A DNA stretch of 64,000 nucleotides from Rhodovastum sp963714255 (GCA_963714255.1 CAVQNU010000025.1:43383-107382), one strand, 5' to 3'. Positions 26,570 through 35,622 are shown, counted from the stretch's first letter. The notes: generated by a model not told the origin, from the letters alone. Numbers and translations: made by a program.

Positions 26570-26798
26570 GGCGAAGCAAGGCCAGGGCTCTGCCCTGGAC
26601 CCGCGTCGCGCGCAGCGCGCCTCCGGCGCGACGGCCGAGATGTCCTTGGAACCCATTATTTTCAGACAGTTTTTATATGAAGGCGGTGAACCGGTTCACC
26701 GCCTCATCCCCCTCGTTGAACACCTGTCTTGAGTGGCGGGGTCCAGGGGCCTCCCGGCCCTTGGCGGGTCCAGGGCAGAGCCCTGGCCTTGCTTCGCC
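26570..26798. repeat. composite palindromic element, copy 5, with 24-bp central palindrome
   Basis: Fills the convergent gap between the MmgE/PrpD and LpxR-like genes. Both ends are the core hairpin in opposite orientation, and the locus-specific GGCGAAGCAA outside each core is mirrored. The left half carries an additional GTCGCGCGCAGCGCGC-type stem and the right half GGGGCC/GGCCC. Between them lies an AT-richer piece containing a perfect 24-bp palindrome (26681-26704, arms AGGCGGTGAACC), preceded by a T-run. The palindrome could be a protein-binding site; nothing in the flanks identifies its ligand. Confidence 0.8.
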
Positions 26799-27830
26799 TC
26801 AAAACCGCACCGAAAGCGCCAGCGACCCAAACTGGTGCAATCCGCCCTTCTGGTGTTCGTACTCCTGCGTCTGCAGCACTTGCGTGTAGGTCAGCCGCAC
26901 ATCATCGAACAGCAGCGCGAATCCGCCCTGAAACTCGGCAACTGCCGGGGTAACGGTCACGCTGCGGCTGTCCTGCCACAGATTGCCGTTCAGCGTGACG
27001 TCATAGGCCACCGCCTGCCCATCGGCGCCGGCGAATACGTACCACGCGAAGGGGCGGGTCGGGCGGAACACGTCGGTGCCGGTCAGCCCCGGCCGGATCC
27101 GCGGCGCGCCATAGTCGCTGTCCAGTCCCTGGCCGAGCCGCAGCGTCATGCCGGCCTGGGCATAGACGCGCAGATTGCCGACCGACGCGGTCAAATCCGG
27201 CAGCACGTCGGTCTCCAGCGTGCCAATCCTGCCGGTGGGCAGCCGCCAGGTGCGCTCGCTGGTAAGCTGGATCAGCGGCTCGTTGTGCAGTTGGGTATCC
27301 CAGCCGGCGTCGCGGCGCTGGCCGATCAGGGTGTGGAAACCATCCTGCAACTGCTCGCCGAGGGCGGCCGGGCCGACAATGCCGATCCCCAGCCCGAGCA
27401 CGCTGCGCGCGGCCTCGCTATCGTGGATCAGCGAAACCGTGCCCAGCAGCACCCCCGCATAGGGCCGGTCGGTCAGCGGCGGATCGGCGGCCTGGGTGTC
27501 GTCCGGGGTGTAGATCTGCTGGGTGAGATCAAGCGCGATCCGCTGCCGTCCGTCCCCCCACAGCGCCTGGCCGATGCGTTCCATGAATGCCGGCGCGCTG
27601 CCATCGGCCGAGGTCCAGCCGAGCCGGATGCCGTTGGTGTAGTCGCGGTCGGGCAGGCTCGATGTGCTGACCGCGGCGTTCTCCTCCTGGAGTGTCCAGA
27701 TCGCAGCCGGATCGGCCGGCGGCAACGGCTGTTCCTGCGGCGGCGGTGCCGGTTGCGCCGATGCAGGCCGGACCATCACCGCCGATGCGGCCAGTGTCAG
27801 TCCGAGGAACGCCGTCGTCGTCGCGCGCAT
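26799..27830 (-). CDS. LpxR-like outer-membrane lipid A deacylase (DUF2219)
   Basis: Outer-membrane beta-barrel of the LpxR/DUF2219 family, 343 residues from the ATG at 27830, which follows a signal peptide pattern MRATTTAFLGLTLAASAVMVRPASAQ. Family marks are EENAAVSTSSLPDRDYTNGIRLGWTS, QQIYTPDDTQAADPPLTDRPYAG, and GLGIGIVGPAALGEQLQDGFH. LpxR enzymes remove the 3'-acyloxyacyl chain of lipid A; whether this homologue does so is inference. The barrel ends in an aromatic (Phe), as expected for BAM-dependent insertion. The N-terminal NDxFxxxD metal-site motif of classical LpxR is degenerate here (EENAAVSTSSLPDRDYTNG), so activity is uncertain. Confidence 0.8.
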   Translation of the reverse strand: MRATTTAFLGLTLAASAVMVRPASAQPAPPPQEQPLPPADPAAIWTLQEENAAVSTSSLPDRDYTNGIRLGWTSADGSAPAFMERIGQALWGDGRQRIALDLTQQIYTPDDTQAADPPLTDRPYAGVLLGTVSLIHDSEAARSVLGLGIGIVGPAALGEQLQDGFHTLIGQRRDAGWDTQLHNEPLIQLTSERTWRLPTGRIGTLETDVLPDLTASVGNLRVYAQAGMTLRLGQGLDSDYGAPRIRPGLTGTDVFRPTRPFAWYVFAGADGQAVAYDVTLNGNLWQDSRSVTVTPAVAEFQGGFALLFDDVRLTYTQVLQTQEYEHQKGGLHQFGSLALSVRF

Positions 27831-27965
27831 GCAGGCTCTCCGGTTCGTTCCCAAAGCATTACCGTCTGCACGACGGAACCGGAACCCTTAGTTTGATCAC
27901 GTTGACGATTGCGCCGATGGTTGGAATGCGCCGGTGGTTCGAAGGGGCGCCGATGGACCGGCAGG

Positions 27966-29315
27966 CTACAGCGGATAGCGTGAAGCCGCGTCGCGATAGC
28001 CGATCCAGCGCGACAGCGGCACCGCTCGCCGTCCGGCCGCCCGCTCCAGCGCCAGCCGCACATCGGCCTCCAGCCCGGCGCGCACTGCGGCATCGAGGAA
28101 AAGCTGGGCCAGCACGTCCTGCTGGGCGTGACTGCCGCCGAGCCGGTGCATCGCGCCCAGCACCGGGCGCAGCAAGGCCACGCACTCCGCGTTGGCGCCG
28201 GCGCGGTGGGCGCGCACCGCCGCGCACACCGGTACCGCCACCTCGCGCAGCACCGCGGCGGTGGTACCGCTGCCCTGGCCCTGCTCGCGCAGGGACGCCA
28301 GCAGGCGCCCCGCCGCGGCGTCACGCCCGGCGGCGGTCAAAGCCATCATCCAGTGCGGCAGCACGAAGGTCGACAGGCAGTCGCCGATCCGCGCTTCCGC
28401 CTTGTCGGCCAGTTCCTGCCAGCGCGCGCCCACCACCACGCCCTGCCGCTCCAGCCGGAACAGCATGGAGGCGGCGTTCTGCACATCGGTATACAGGTCG
28501 GGCATCGCCTGGGTGAGCGGCGAGTTGAGGTTGCGGAAGCGCGTGTCGTACAGTTCGAGAACGGTGTCGAAACGGCCAAGTTCCAGATGGTACAGGGCGC
28601 AATGCCACCACAAATGGTGGATCAGGTTGTTGGCTCCCTCCCAGTGCCGCGCCAGGCCGGTGATCCAATCGATGCCCTCGCGGCGGCGGCCCTGCATTTC
28701 CAGCACATGGGCGACGGCATGGGCGGCCCAGATATTGCCGGGATCGAGGTCGATGGCGCGCCGCCCGGCCGGCTCGGCGGCGAGCAGGTTGCCGGCCTCT
28801 TCCTCGGCGAAGCACTGGCAGGCCAGAACCGCCGCGAAGCCGGGCACGCCGGCATCCCAGTGCGGCCGGACGCGGCGCACCGAGGCGGCCATGTCTTGCG
28901 GGCGGCCGAGCCAGAAATTGGCGAAATGGGCCAGACGGAAGGCCAGGATATCGCGCGGATGGTCGGTCAGGATTTCGTCCCAGGTGGCGACCGCGCGATT
29001 CATGTCGCCGGCCACCCAGGCGGCGAGTGCGGCGACATGGGCCTGTTCGCGCGGCGTGGCGCCGGCGGCGCGGGCGCGGGCGCGGTCCAGGGCGGCGGCG
29101 GCGGCCGGCACGCAGCGCCCGTCATAGGCCAGCATGGCGCCGATACCGGCCAGGCAGTGGCCGAGGGCGAAGTCGGGATCGGCCTCCAGCAAGGTCTCGA
29201 CCACGCGGGGCAGACCGGTGCGGAAGTTCAGGTAGACACCAACGGCGGCATCGAATTCCATCGCCGCGGCATCGTTGCTGGTGGAAAGCTGCAACCCTTG
29301 TGCATCGGTGCGCAT
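27966..29315 (-). CDS. tetratricopeptide-repeat protein
   Basis: All-helical protein of 449 residues from the ATG at 29315, with GGGGAG about 9 nt upstream. It is built of TPR-like helical pairs, for example AWVAGDMNRAVATWDEILTDHPRDILAFRLAHFANFWLG and AVAHVLEMQGRRREGIDWITG. No signal peptide or catalytic motif was seen. It resembles the conserved 'tetratricopeptide repeat protein' found as a single-copy gene in many proteobacteria, of unknown function. It is followed on the same strand by nothing for 130 nt, then the LpxR-like gene. Confidence 0.8.
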   Translation of the reverse strand: MRTDAQGLQLSTSNDAAAMEFDAAVGVYLNFRTGLPRVVETLLEADPDFALGHCLAGIGAMLAYDGRCVPAAAAALDRARARAAGATPREQAHVAALAAWVAGDMNRAVATWDEILTDHPRDILAFRLAHFANFWLGRPQDMAASVRRVRPHWDAGVPGFAAVLACQCFAEEEAGNLLAAEPAGRRAIDLDPGNIWAAHAVAHVLEMQGRRREGIDWITGLARHWEGANNLIHHLWWHCALYHLELGRFDTVLELYDTRFRNLNSPLTQAMPDLYTDVQNAASMLFRLERQGVVVGARWQELADKAEARIGDCLSTFVLPHWMMALTAAGRDAAAGRLLASLREQGQGSGTTAAVLREVAVPVCAAVRAHRAGANAECVALLRPVLGAMHRLGGSHAQQDVLAQLFLDAAVRAGLEADVRLALERAAGRRAVPLSRWIGYRDAASRYPL

Positions 29316-29409
29316 GTATCGTCTCCCCTCGCCCGCAGCCAATATGGCACGGGGCATCTCGCTGGGGGGTGACTCGTTCGCAGCGATGGGGTTACGGAGC
29401 AATTTCATC

Positions 29410-29441
29410 GGGGTCCAGGGGCCTATGGCCCCTGGTCGGGT
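29410..29441. repeat. palindromic element, copy 6 (partial)
   Basis: GGGGTCCAGGGGCC-TAT-GGCCCCTGG followed by TCGGGT matches one inner hairpin of the composite elements, without the core hairpin. It lies upstream of the TPR gene. A related isolated hairpin (29565-29581, CCGGGGC-AGC-GCCCCGG) sits immediately after the stop codon of the neighbouring PLP-enzyme gene. Confidence 0.65.
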
Positions 29442-29487
29442 GCAGCGGCAATGCGTCGTGGCGAAGGCGTGCCGTCTGGCGAGGGTG

Positions 29488-29546
29488 CCGTCGTGGCGAA
29501 GGCGGGGCCGTCGTGGCGAAGGCGGGGCCGTCGTGGCGAAGGCGGA
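29488..29546. repeat. 20-bp tandem repeat, about three units
   Basis: Three consecutive copies of CCGTCGTGGCGAAGGCGGGG (29488-29507, 29508-29527, 29528-29546, the last losing its end). A degenerate fourth copy without the terminal Gs is at about 29454-29471. It lies in the noncoding gap between the TPR gene start and the PLP-enzyme stop. The copies are identical, indicating recent slippage or expansion. Confidence 0.9.
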
Positions 29547-29582
29547 CTGCGCGCCGGGCGGCGTCCGGGGCAGCGCCCCGGC

Positions 29583-30923
29583 TTATTTCTTCTTCTTGGG
29601 TTTCTTCTTTGCCGGCTCCGCAGGCGCCGCATCATCCCCCAGCGTCGCCAGGGCCTGTGCCAGATCGGCAATCAGATCATCGGCGTGTTCGATGCCGATC
29701 GACAGCCGGATCGTTCCATCGGTAATCCCCTCCTGTGCCCGCACCGCTTCCGGCACGCCGGAATGCGTCGTCGTCGCCGGATGGCTCGCCAGCGACTCCG
29801 TCCCGCCCAGGCTCACCGCGAGGCGGAAGATGCGCAGCGCGTTCAGCACCAGGAACGCGTCCGCCTGCCCGCCCGCAAGTTCGATGCTGAACGTCGAGCC
29901 GCCACCGCTGCATTGCGCGTCGTACACCCGCCGCGCCGCACTGCCTTCGGGCAGCGCCCCCAGCGCATGCACCAGGCGCACACGCGGTTGGGCGGCGAGG
30001 AACTCCGCCACCAGCATGGCGTTGCGCGCCGCCGCGCGCATGCGCAACGAGAGTGTTTCCAGCGAGCGCCCCAGCATCCAGCAGGAATGCGGATCGAGCT
30101 GGGTGCCAATCGCCGAGCGCAGCAGCCGCACCGGGCGGATGCGCGCGCGCGCGCCGATCGCCGCCCCGGCGATCAGGTCGGAATGCCCGCCGATATATTT
30201 GGTCAATGAATACAGGCTGATATCCACGCCATGCGCGAGCGGCTGCTGGAAGATCGGGCCGAGCAGCGTGTTGTCGCACATCACCACCGGCCGCTCGCCC
30301 TGCGCATGGGCGATGGCATCCGCCGCCTTCGCGACGTGCGCGAAGTCCACCAGCGTGTTCATCGGGTTGGACGGCGTCTCGATCAGGATCACCGACACCT
30401 TCCCCTTTGCCACGGCCCGCTTCGCCGCGGCGTCGATCGCGGCCGCGCTGGTGCCGTCGGAGAAGCCCTCGGCGCCGATGCCGAACGGGGCGAAGGTTTT
30501 CGTCAGCAGCGTCTCGGTGCCGCCATACAGCGGCTGGCTGTGCAGGATCACGTCGCCGGGCCGGGCGGTGGCGAGGATCGAGGTGGCGATCGCCGCCATG
30601 CCGGATGAAAACACCAGCGCCGCCTCGCCGCCCTCGTACACGGCCAGCCGGTCTTCGACGATTTCGCTGTTGGGGTGGTTGAAGCGCGAATAGACCAGCC
30701 CCGCCGAGCCGTCGCCCGGCGGCTCGCGCCGGCCGGAGACGTAGTCGAAGAAATCCCGCCCATCCTCGGCGCTGCGGAACACGAAGGTGGAGGTGAGGAA
30801 CACCGGCGGCTTCACCGCCCCCTCCGACAAAGCGGGGTCGTAGCCGTAGCCGAGCATCAGCGTTTCGGGGTGCAGGCGATGGTTGCCGATGGTCCGGCGC
30901 CGGCTATGGTCCTCTGTTGTCAT
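29583..30923 (-). CDS. Cys/Met-metabolism PLP enzyme (cystathionine gamma-synthase / methionine gamma-lyase family)
   Basis: PLP-dependent fold-type I enzyme of the Cys/Met metabolism family, 446 residues from the ATG at 30923. Key segments are LVYSRFNHPNSEIVEDRLA, the YGGTETLL region, VMCDNTLLGPIFQQPLAHG, the PLP lysine in LYSLTKYIGGHSDLIAGA, and SLGGTESLASHPATTTHSGVP near the end. Annotated relatives range over cystathionine gamma-synthase, methionine gamma-lyase and O-succinylhomoserine sulfhydrylase, so the exact reaction is open. The C-terminus adds an alanine/lysine-rich tail (about ten lysines in the last 15 residues), unusual for the family. It is divergent from the DUF2061-like gene and ends in a small hairpin. 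Confidence 0.85.
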   Translation of the reverse strand: MTTEDHSRRRTIGNHRLHPETLMLGYGYDPALSEGAVKPPVFLTSTFVFRSAEDGRDFFDYVSGRREPPGDGSAGLVYSRFNHPNSEIVEDRLAVYEGGEAALVFSSGMAAIATSILATARPGDVILHSQPLYGGTETLLTKTFAPFGIGAEGFSDGTSAAAIDAAAKRAVAKGKVSVILIETPSNPMNTLVDFAHVAKAADAIAHAQGERPVVMCDNTLLGPIFQQPLAHGVDISLYSLTKYIGGHSDLIAGAAIGARARIRPVRLLRSAIGTQLDPHSCWMLGRSLETLSLRMRAAARNAMLVAEFLAAQPRVRLVHALGALPEGSAARRVYDAQCSGGGSTFSIELAGGQADAFLVLNALRIFRLAVSLGGTESLASHPATTTHSGVPEAVRAQEGITDGTIRLSIGIEHADDLIADLAQALATLGDDAAPAEPAKKKPKKKK

Positions 30924-31070
30924 GACGTGCCTCCTTGCCGGCGCAGTGTGCACCCGTTACGCCGTCCATGCGCGCGATTCCGTCACTCCGCGTGGCGAAA
31001 CTGCGGTTGCCAGCGCTGCCGGCCGCCGTCATGGTTTCGTCCGGTCGCGCATCCACACGAGGGAATCCGG

Positions 31071-32972
31071 ATGAGCCTGCTGCGGACCATCGCCGCTGCC
31101 GCGCTGGCCGCCGGGCTGCCGCTGGGTGCTGCGCTCCGGGCGCCGGAGGCCGCGGCGCAAGCCCCGCCGCCGCCCGGCACGGTGCTGTCGGCCACGCTGG
31201 CGCTGTACGGCAAGCCGGTGCCGCTGCCGCCAGGCCCCTGGCGGGTCGCCGCCGCCGGATTCGGCCAGATCCGCCAGAATGCCCCCACCGACCCGTTCGG
31301 CGCGATCGCCAGCGTGCTGCTGGAACGCCCCGGGCAGCCGGCGGGCGACGAAAAACTGCTGGTGCAGACCAATGTGCTGCCGGTGAGCGGCGGCTGGGGG
31401 CCGGCGCCCGAGTGCGCCGACGCAACCGCTTTGTTCCGCCACACATCCGAAACGCGCGAGCTGCACGAAGCCTGCGCCTTCGTGCTGGCACTGGCCGATG
31501 AGCGCCACCTGCAGGCGTCACTGCCGGGCCTGCCGGCCGGCTCGCTGCCCTGGCCGGCGCTGCTCGCGGGCGTGCGGGTCAGCGACCGGCGCGACATGCT
31601 GGAGATCCGCTACGCCATGCCGGCGCACGGGCCGGACCGGGCGGCGATCCTGCACCGCCTGGCGGCCTGGACACAGCCGGCAGCTTCCAGCGCGCTCGCC
31701 GCCCTGCGCCAGCCCCCCGCCTGGCGCCCGCCCATGCCAGCGCCCTCCGACCCTGCCGGCGCGGCCCAAGGCGAAGAAGATGAGGCCAGCGACCCCGCCC
31801 CCGCCGGCATCCCGCTCGGCACGCTGGCGACCTACACGGTGGCATCCAGCCTGGCCTCGGCGACCATCGCCTCGACCATGACCGGCAGCTTGTATACCGG
31901 CATGCTGATCGCCGCGGTCCAGGGCCTGACGCAGTCGGCGCTGTATTTCGCCAACGAGAAGGCCTTCGACTGGCAGCACCGGGCGGCACCGATGCCGGTG
32001 GGCCCGGTGCTGGCGGCGTCAATGCTCGCGGCATCAACGCCTGCGGCAAATGCCGGGCCCCGTGCCGCCGCCGCGGCGCCGCTGGTGATCGACGGCAAGG
32101 GCGTGCCGCTGCCCGGCGAGGGATGGCAAGAACTGGCCCGCACCGACAACTCCGGCATCACCGGCACCGCACTGGCGCGGCTGAACAACGGCCGCCTCGC
32201 CGGCCTGATCCTGGTGCACACCACCTCCGAGCCCCGCACCAGCATCGCCGGCACGTCCAGCCTGTGCCGGCGTCGCGGCGACGGATTCGCGGTGATCCGC
32301 TACGACAACCGGCTGGACGGGTTCTGCGCCTTCGCGCGCCTGTCGGCCGAACCGGTGCAGGACAGGCTGTGGGACGCCGCGATCGATGCGTTGGTGGCGC
32401 GCGGGATCGGCCCGCCGGACGGGTTCGGCCCGGACAGCTTCGCCATGGTCGGCGCCCAGGCCCGCACCCGCGAGCACCTGCTCGACCTCGTCCTGTATCT
32501 CCCCGCGACGGACGTGGAGAGCCCCGCCGCCCTGGCCGCCTGGGCCGACCTGCTGCAGGACCCGATGGAACGCGGCGTGCGCGGCCGACTGCCGGCCACC
32601 GAAGCAACCCTGCCCTGGCCCGGCGAGGAACAAACGGCGCTGGCAGCACTCGCCGCGCGGCCGGTCAGGACCCTGCTGGCGCTGCGGACGGACGGCGCCA
32701 TCGGCCCGGCGATGCTGGAACGCCAGACCCGCGCCGTGGCGGCCTCGCTCGCCCGGGAAGAGCCAACTCACTGGTCGGCGGCGACCCGCTCGTTCGTCAA
32801 GGATGCGACTTACCAGACGCTCTCCTGGGCCGATGCCTTCGGCGTGTACTGGTTCCTCGCCGGCAGCGCCACCGGCGGGCTGGTGTATTCCTCCATTACC
32901 TCGCTGGTGCAGCCCGTGCTGGCCTACGGCACCGGACTGCTCGGCACCGCGGAGCCGGCGGCGGCACCGTAG
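31071..32972 (+). CDS. secreted/membrane protein with two DUF2061-like membrane modules
   Basis: A 633-residue protein not recognised as a known family overall. It has an N-terminal signal peptide (MSLLRTIAAAALAAGLPLGAALR) and two similar soluble halves, each beginning with a KPVPLPPGPWR / KGVPLPGEGWQ-type segment. Each half is followed by a membrane module: about residues 247-300 (GTLATYTVASSLASATIASTMTGS, ending YFANEKAFDW) and about 574-624 (RSFVKDATYQTLSW, then a hydrophobic stretch). The membrane modules resemble DUF2061. The internal duplication suggests a tandem fusion. Function unknown. It lies between the Cys/Met enzyme (divergent) and glcB; a perfect palindrome follows the stop. Confidence 0.68.
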   Translation: MSLLRTIAAAALAAGLPLGAALRAPEAAAQAPPPPGTVLSATLALYGKPVPLPPGPWRVAAAGFGQIRQNAPTDPFGAIASVLLERPGQPAGDEKLLVQTNVLPVSGGWGPAPECADATALFRHTSETRELHEACAFVLALADERHLQASLPGLPAGSLPWPALLAGVRVSDRRDMLEIRYAMPAHGPDRAAILHRLAAWTQPAASSALAALRQPPAWRPPMPAPSDPAGAAQGEEDEASDPAPAGIPLGTLATYTVASSLASATIASTMTGSLYTGMLIAAVQGLTQSALYFANEKAFDWQHRAAPMPVGPVLAASMLAASTPAANAGPRAAAAAPLVIDGKGVPLPGEGWQELARTDNSGITGTALARLNNGRLAGLILVHTTSEPRTSIAGTSSLCRRRGDGFAVIRYDNRLDGFCAFARLSAEPVQDRLWDAAIDALVARGIGPPDGFGPDSFAMVGAQARTREHLLDLVLYLPATDVESPAALAAWADLLQDPMERGVRGRLPATEATLPWPGEEQTALAALAARPVRTLLALRTDGAIGPAMLERQTRAVAASLAREEPTHWSAATRSFVKDATYQTLSWADAFGVYWFLAGSATGGLVYSSITSLVQPVLAYGTGLLGTAEPAAAP

Positions 32973-32983
32973 GGCGGCGGGAT

Positions 32984-33050
32984 GGGGCTGGGATGAAGGC
33001 AGGGAAGGCCAGGGCTCTGCCCTGGCCTTCCCTGCCTTCATCCCAGCCCC
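32984..33050. repeat. perfect 67-bp palindrome, copy 7
   Basis: Arms of 32 nt (32984-33015 and 33019-33050) match without a single mismatch around a TCT loop. Only the inner nine bases per arm are the shared core; the outer 23 are unique to this locus in the window. It starts 11 nt after the stop of the DUF2061-like gene and lies about 70 nt before glcB. In RNA it would be an extremely stable hairpin. Confidence 0.95.
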
Positions 33051-33122
33051 CTCTCGACAAACGCCGCCCCGCGGGCAATGAACCCGGCCCGATTGCCTGA
33101 CGAGAACGGAGGAGCCAATCCC

Positions 33123-35289
33123 ATGGACCACCTGCCGGAAGCCGGTTTGCGTGTCGCCCCGGTCCTGAAGCAGTTCATCGAGACCGAGGCGCTGCCCGGG
33201 ACGGGGCTGGATGCCGCCGCCTTCTGGTCCGGCCTGGCCGGGCTGGTGGCCGTCTTCGCCCCGCGCAACCGCGCGCTGCTTGGACACGCGCGACGCGCTG
33301 CAGGCGCGGATCGACGCCTGGCACCAGGCCAACCCGGCCCGCCCGATCGACCAGGACGCCTACACCGTCTTCCTGCGCGACATCGGCTACCTCGCCCCCG
33401 AGCCGGCGGACTTCGCCGTCGGCACCGAGAACGTGGACGCGGAAATCGCCAGCATCGCCGGGCCGCAGCTAGTGGTACCGGTGAACAATGCCCGCTATGC
33501 CCTGAACGCCGGCAACGCCCGCTGGGGCAGCCTGTACGACGCGCTGTACGGCACCGACGCCATCGGCGACGAGGACGGCATGGAGCGCGGCGGCCAGTAC
33601 AACCCGGTGCGCGGTGCTGCGGTGGTGGCGCGCGCCCGCGAATTCCTCGATGCCGCGGTTCCGCTGGTGCACGCCAGCCACGCCGACGTGGTGGCCTATG
33701 CGGTGCACGGCGGGCGGCTGGAAGCGACCCTGAGCTCCGGCGCGCACACCGTGCTGGTGGACCCCGGCAAGCTCGCCGGCACCCAGGGCGACCCGGCCGA
33801 GCCATCCGTCGTGCTGCTGCGCAACCACGGCCTGCACATCGAGCTGCGGCTCGACCGCAGCCACCCGATCGGCCGCACCGATCCGGCCGGGCTTGCCGAC
33901 GTGGTGCTGGAATCGGCCGTCACCACCATCATGGATTGCGAGGATTCGGTGGCCGCTGTGGACGCCGATGACAAGGTGGAGGTGTACCGCAACTGGCTCG
34001 GCCTGATGCGGGGCGACCTGGCGGCGAGCCTGGAAAAGAACGGCCGCAGCGTGCTGCGCCGGCTCAACCCGGACCGCACCTACCGCACCCCGGACGGCCA
34101 CACCCTCACGCTGCCCGGGCGCAGCCTGATGCTGGTGCGCAATGTCGGCCATCACATGTACACCGATGCGGTGCAGGATGCCGCCGGCGCCGATATTCCG
34201 GAGACCATCCTGGACGCCGCCGTCACCTCGTTGATCGCCCTGCACGACCTGCGCGGCGCCGGGAAGTTGCGCAACTCCCGGGCCGGCTCGGTCTACATCG
34301 TCAAGCCGAAGATGCACGGGCCGGACGAGGTGCACTACGCCGTCGACCTGTTCGCCGGCGTCGAGGATTTGCTCGGCCTGCAGCGCAACACCCTGAAGAT
34401 GGGCATCATGGACGAGGAGCGCCGCACCACGGTGAACCTGCGCGCCTGCATCCATGCCGCGCGCGAACGGGTGGTGTTCATCAACACCGGCTTCCTCGAC
34501 CGCACCGGCGACGAAATCCACACCGCCATGGAGGCCGGCGCGGTGGTGCGCAAGAACGACATGCGCGCCGCCGCCTGGATCGGCGCCTACGAGAACAACA
34601 ACGTCGATGTCGGACTGCGCAGCGGTCTGCGCGGGCGGGCGCAGATCGGCAAGGGCATGTGGGCGGCACCCGACCGGATGGCCGACATGCTGGTGCAGAA
34701 GATCGGCCACCCGCGCGCCGGCGCCAACACCGCCTGGGTGCCCTCGCCCACCGCCGCGACGCTGCATGCGCTGCACTACCACCAGGTCGACGTGGCCGCG
34801 CGCCAGGAAGACATTGCCAGCCGCGCGCCGGCGAAACTGGCCGACATCCTCACCCTGCCGCTGGCCGACCGGCCGAACTGGTCGCCGGAGGAAGTCCAGC
34901 AGGAGCTGGACAACAATTGCCAGGGCATCCTGGGATATGTGGTGCGCTGGATTGACCAGGGCGTGGGATGTTCGAAAGTGCCGGACATTCACGACATCGG
35001 CCTGATGGAAGACCGCGCGACCCTGCGTATTTCCAGCCAGCACATCGCCAACTGGCTGCACCACGGCATCACCACCGCGACGCAGGTCACCGCGACGCTG
35101 CAGCGCATGGCGACGGTGGTGGACCGTCAGAACGCCGGTGATCCGGCCTATACGCCGATGGCGCCGGGATATGATGGGGTCGCGTTCAAGGCCGCCGCAG
35201 ACCTGGTGTTCAAAGGTCGGGCGCAGCCGAACGGGTATACCGAATTCGTGCTGCATGCACGGCGGCGGGAAGCAAAGAAAAGGAAGTAA
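33123..35289 (+). CDS. glcB: malate synthase G, interrupted by one +1 frameshift
   Basis: Malate synthase G condenses glyoxylate with acetyl-CoA to give malate. The ATG at 33123 follows a GGAGGAG ribosome-binding site and encodes MDHLPEAGLRVAPVLKQFIE. The frame then needs removal of one T near 33280-33281 to join RNRALL to DTRDALQARIDAW. Corrected length is 721 residues, matching the family (about 723). Family blocks in the second frame include ESAVTTIMDCEDSVAAVD, KPKMHGPDEVHYA, MGIMDEERRTTVNLRACI, and VFINTGFLDRTGDEIHT. No aceA (isocitrate lyase) is in the window, so glyoxylate may come from glycolate or purines. The extra base may be a sequence error, as the rest is intact. Confidence 0.9.
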
Positions 35290-35345
35290 AAAGGCCAGGG
35301 GCCTTGCCCCTGGACCCCACCAAGGGCCGCGAGGCCCTTGGAACC
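35290..35345. repeat. palindromic element, copy 8
   Basis: Begins immediately after the glcB stop: AAGGCCAGGGGCCTTGCCCCTGG, the linker ACCCCACC, then AAGGGCC/GGCCCTT and GGAACCCC. This is one half of the composite structure (two stem-loops). It sits in the 60-nt convergent gap between glcB and the HiPIP gene and so could end both transcripts. Confidence 0.8.
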
Positions 35346-35352
35346 CCTTCGT

Positions 35353-35622
35353 TCAGGTCTTGGGAGCGAAGGCGCCGCACCAGCCGTTCGGGTTGATCTC
35401 GCCGGCGACGATCGCGCACGCATTGGGCGGCTGGAAGTTCGCGCAAACGCTGCAATGCTGGCCGTTCGCGTTCGGCTTGTCCTGGTAGCCGACCAGGCTC
35501 TTTTCGATCTTCTGAGTGTCCTCCGCCGCGGCATGCTTCACCACCGCACCGGCAGCAACAATCGCCGCGCCGGCGCGAAGGATGCTCCGGCGAGAGGCTT
35601 TCGGTGTATCATCGTCACGCAT
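35353..35622 (-). CDS. high-potential iron-sulfur protein (HiPIP)
   Basis: Small periplasmic [4Fe-4S] electron carrier, 89 residues from the ATG at 35622. The N-terminus has a Tat signal (ASRRSILRAGAAIVAAGAVVKHAAA). The mature protein has the four cluster cysteines in the HiPIP spacing C-x2-C-x8-C-x12-C (CSVCANFQPPNAC ending NGWCGAF) and the conserved YQDKPN start. HiPIPs shuttle electrons from cytochrome bc1 to reaction centres or oxidases in purple bacteria and relatives. No partner genes are adjacent. Confidence 0.94.
   Translation of the reverse strand: MRDDDTPKASRRSILRAGAAIVAAGAVVKHAAAEDTQKIEKSLVGYQDKPNANGQHCSVCANFQPPNACAIVAGEINPNGWCGAFAPKT

Noticed and set aside
29488..29546. CRISPR array
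   Set aside because: The 20-bp units are directly adjacent without spacers and there are no cas genes.
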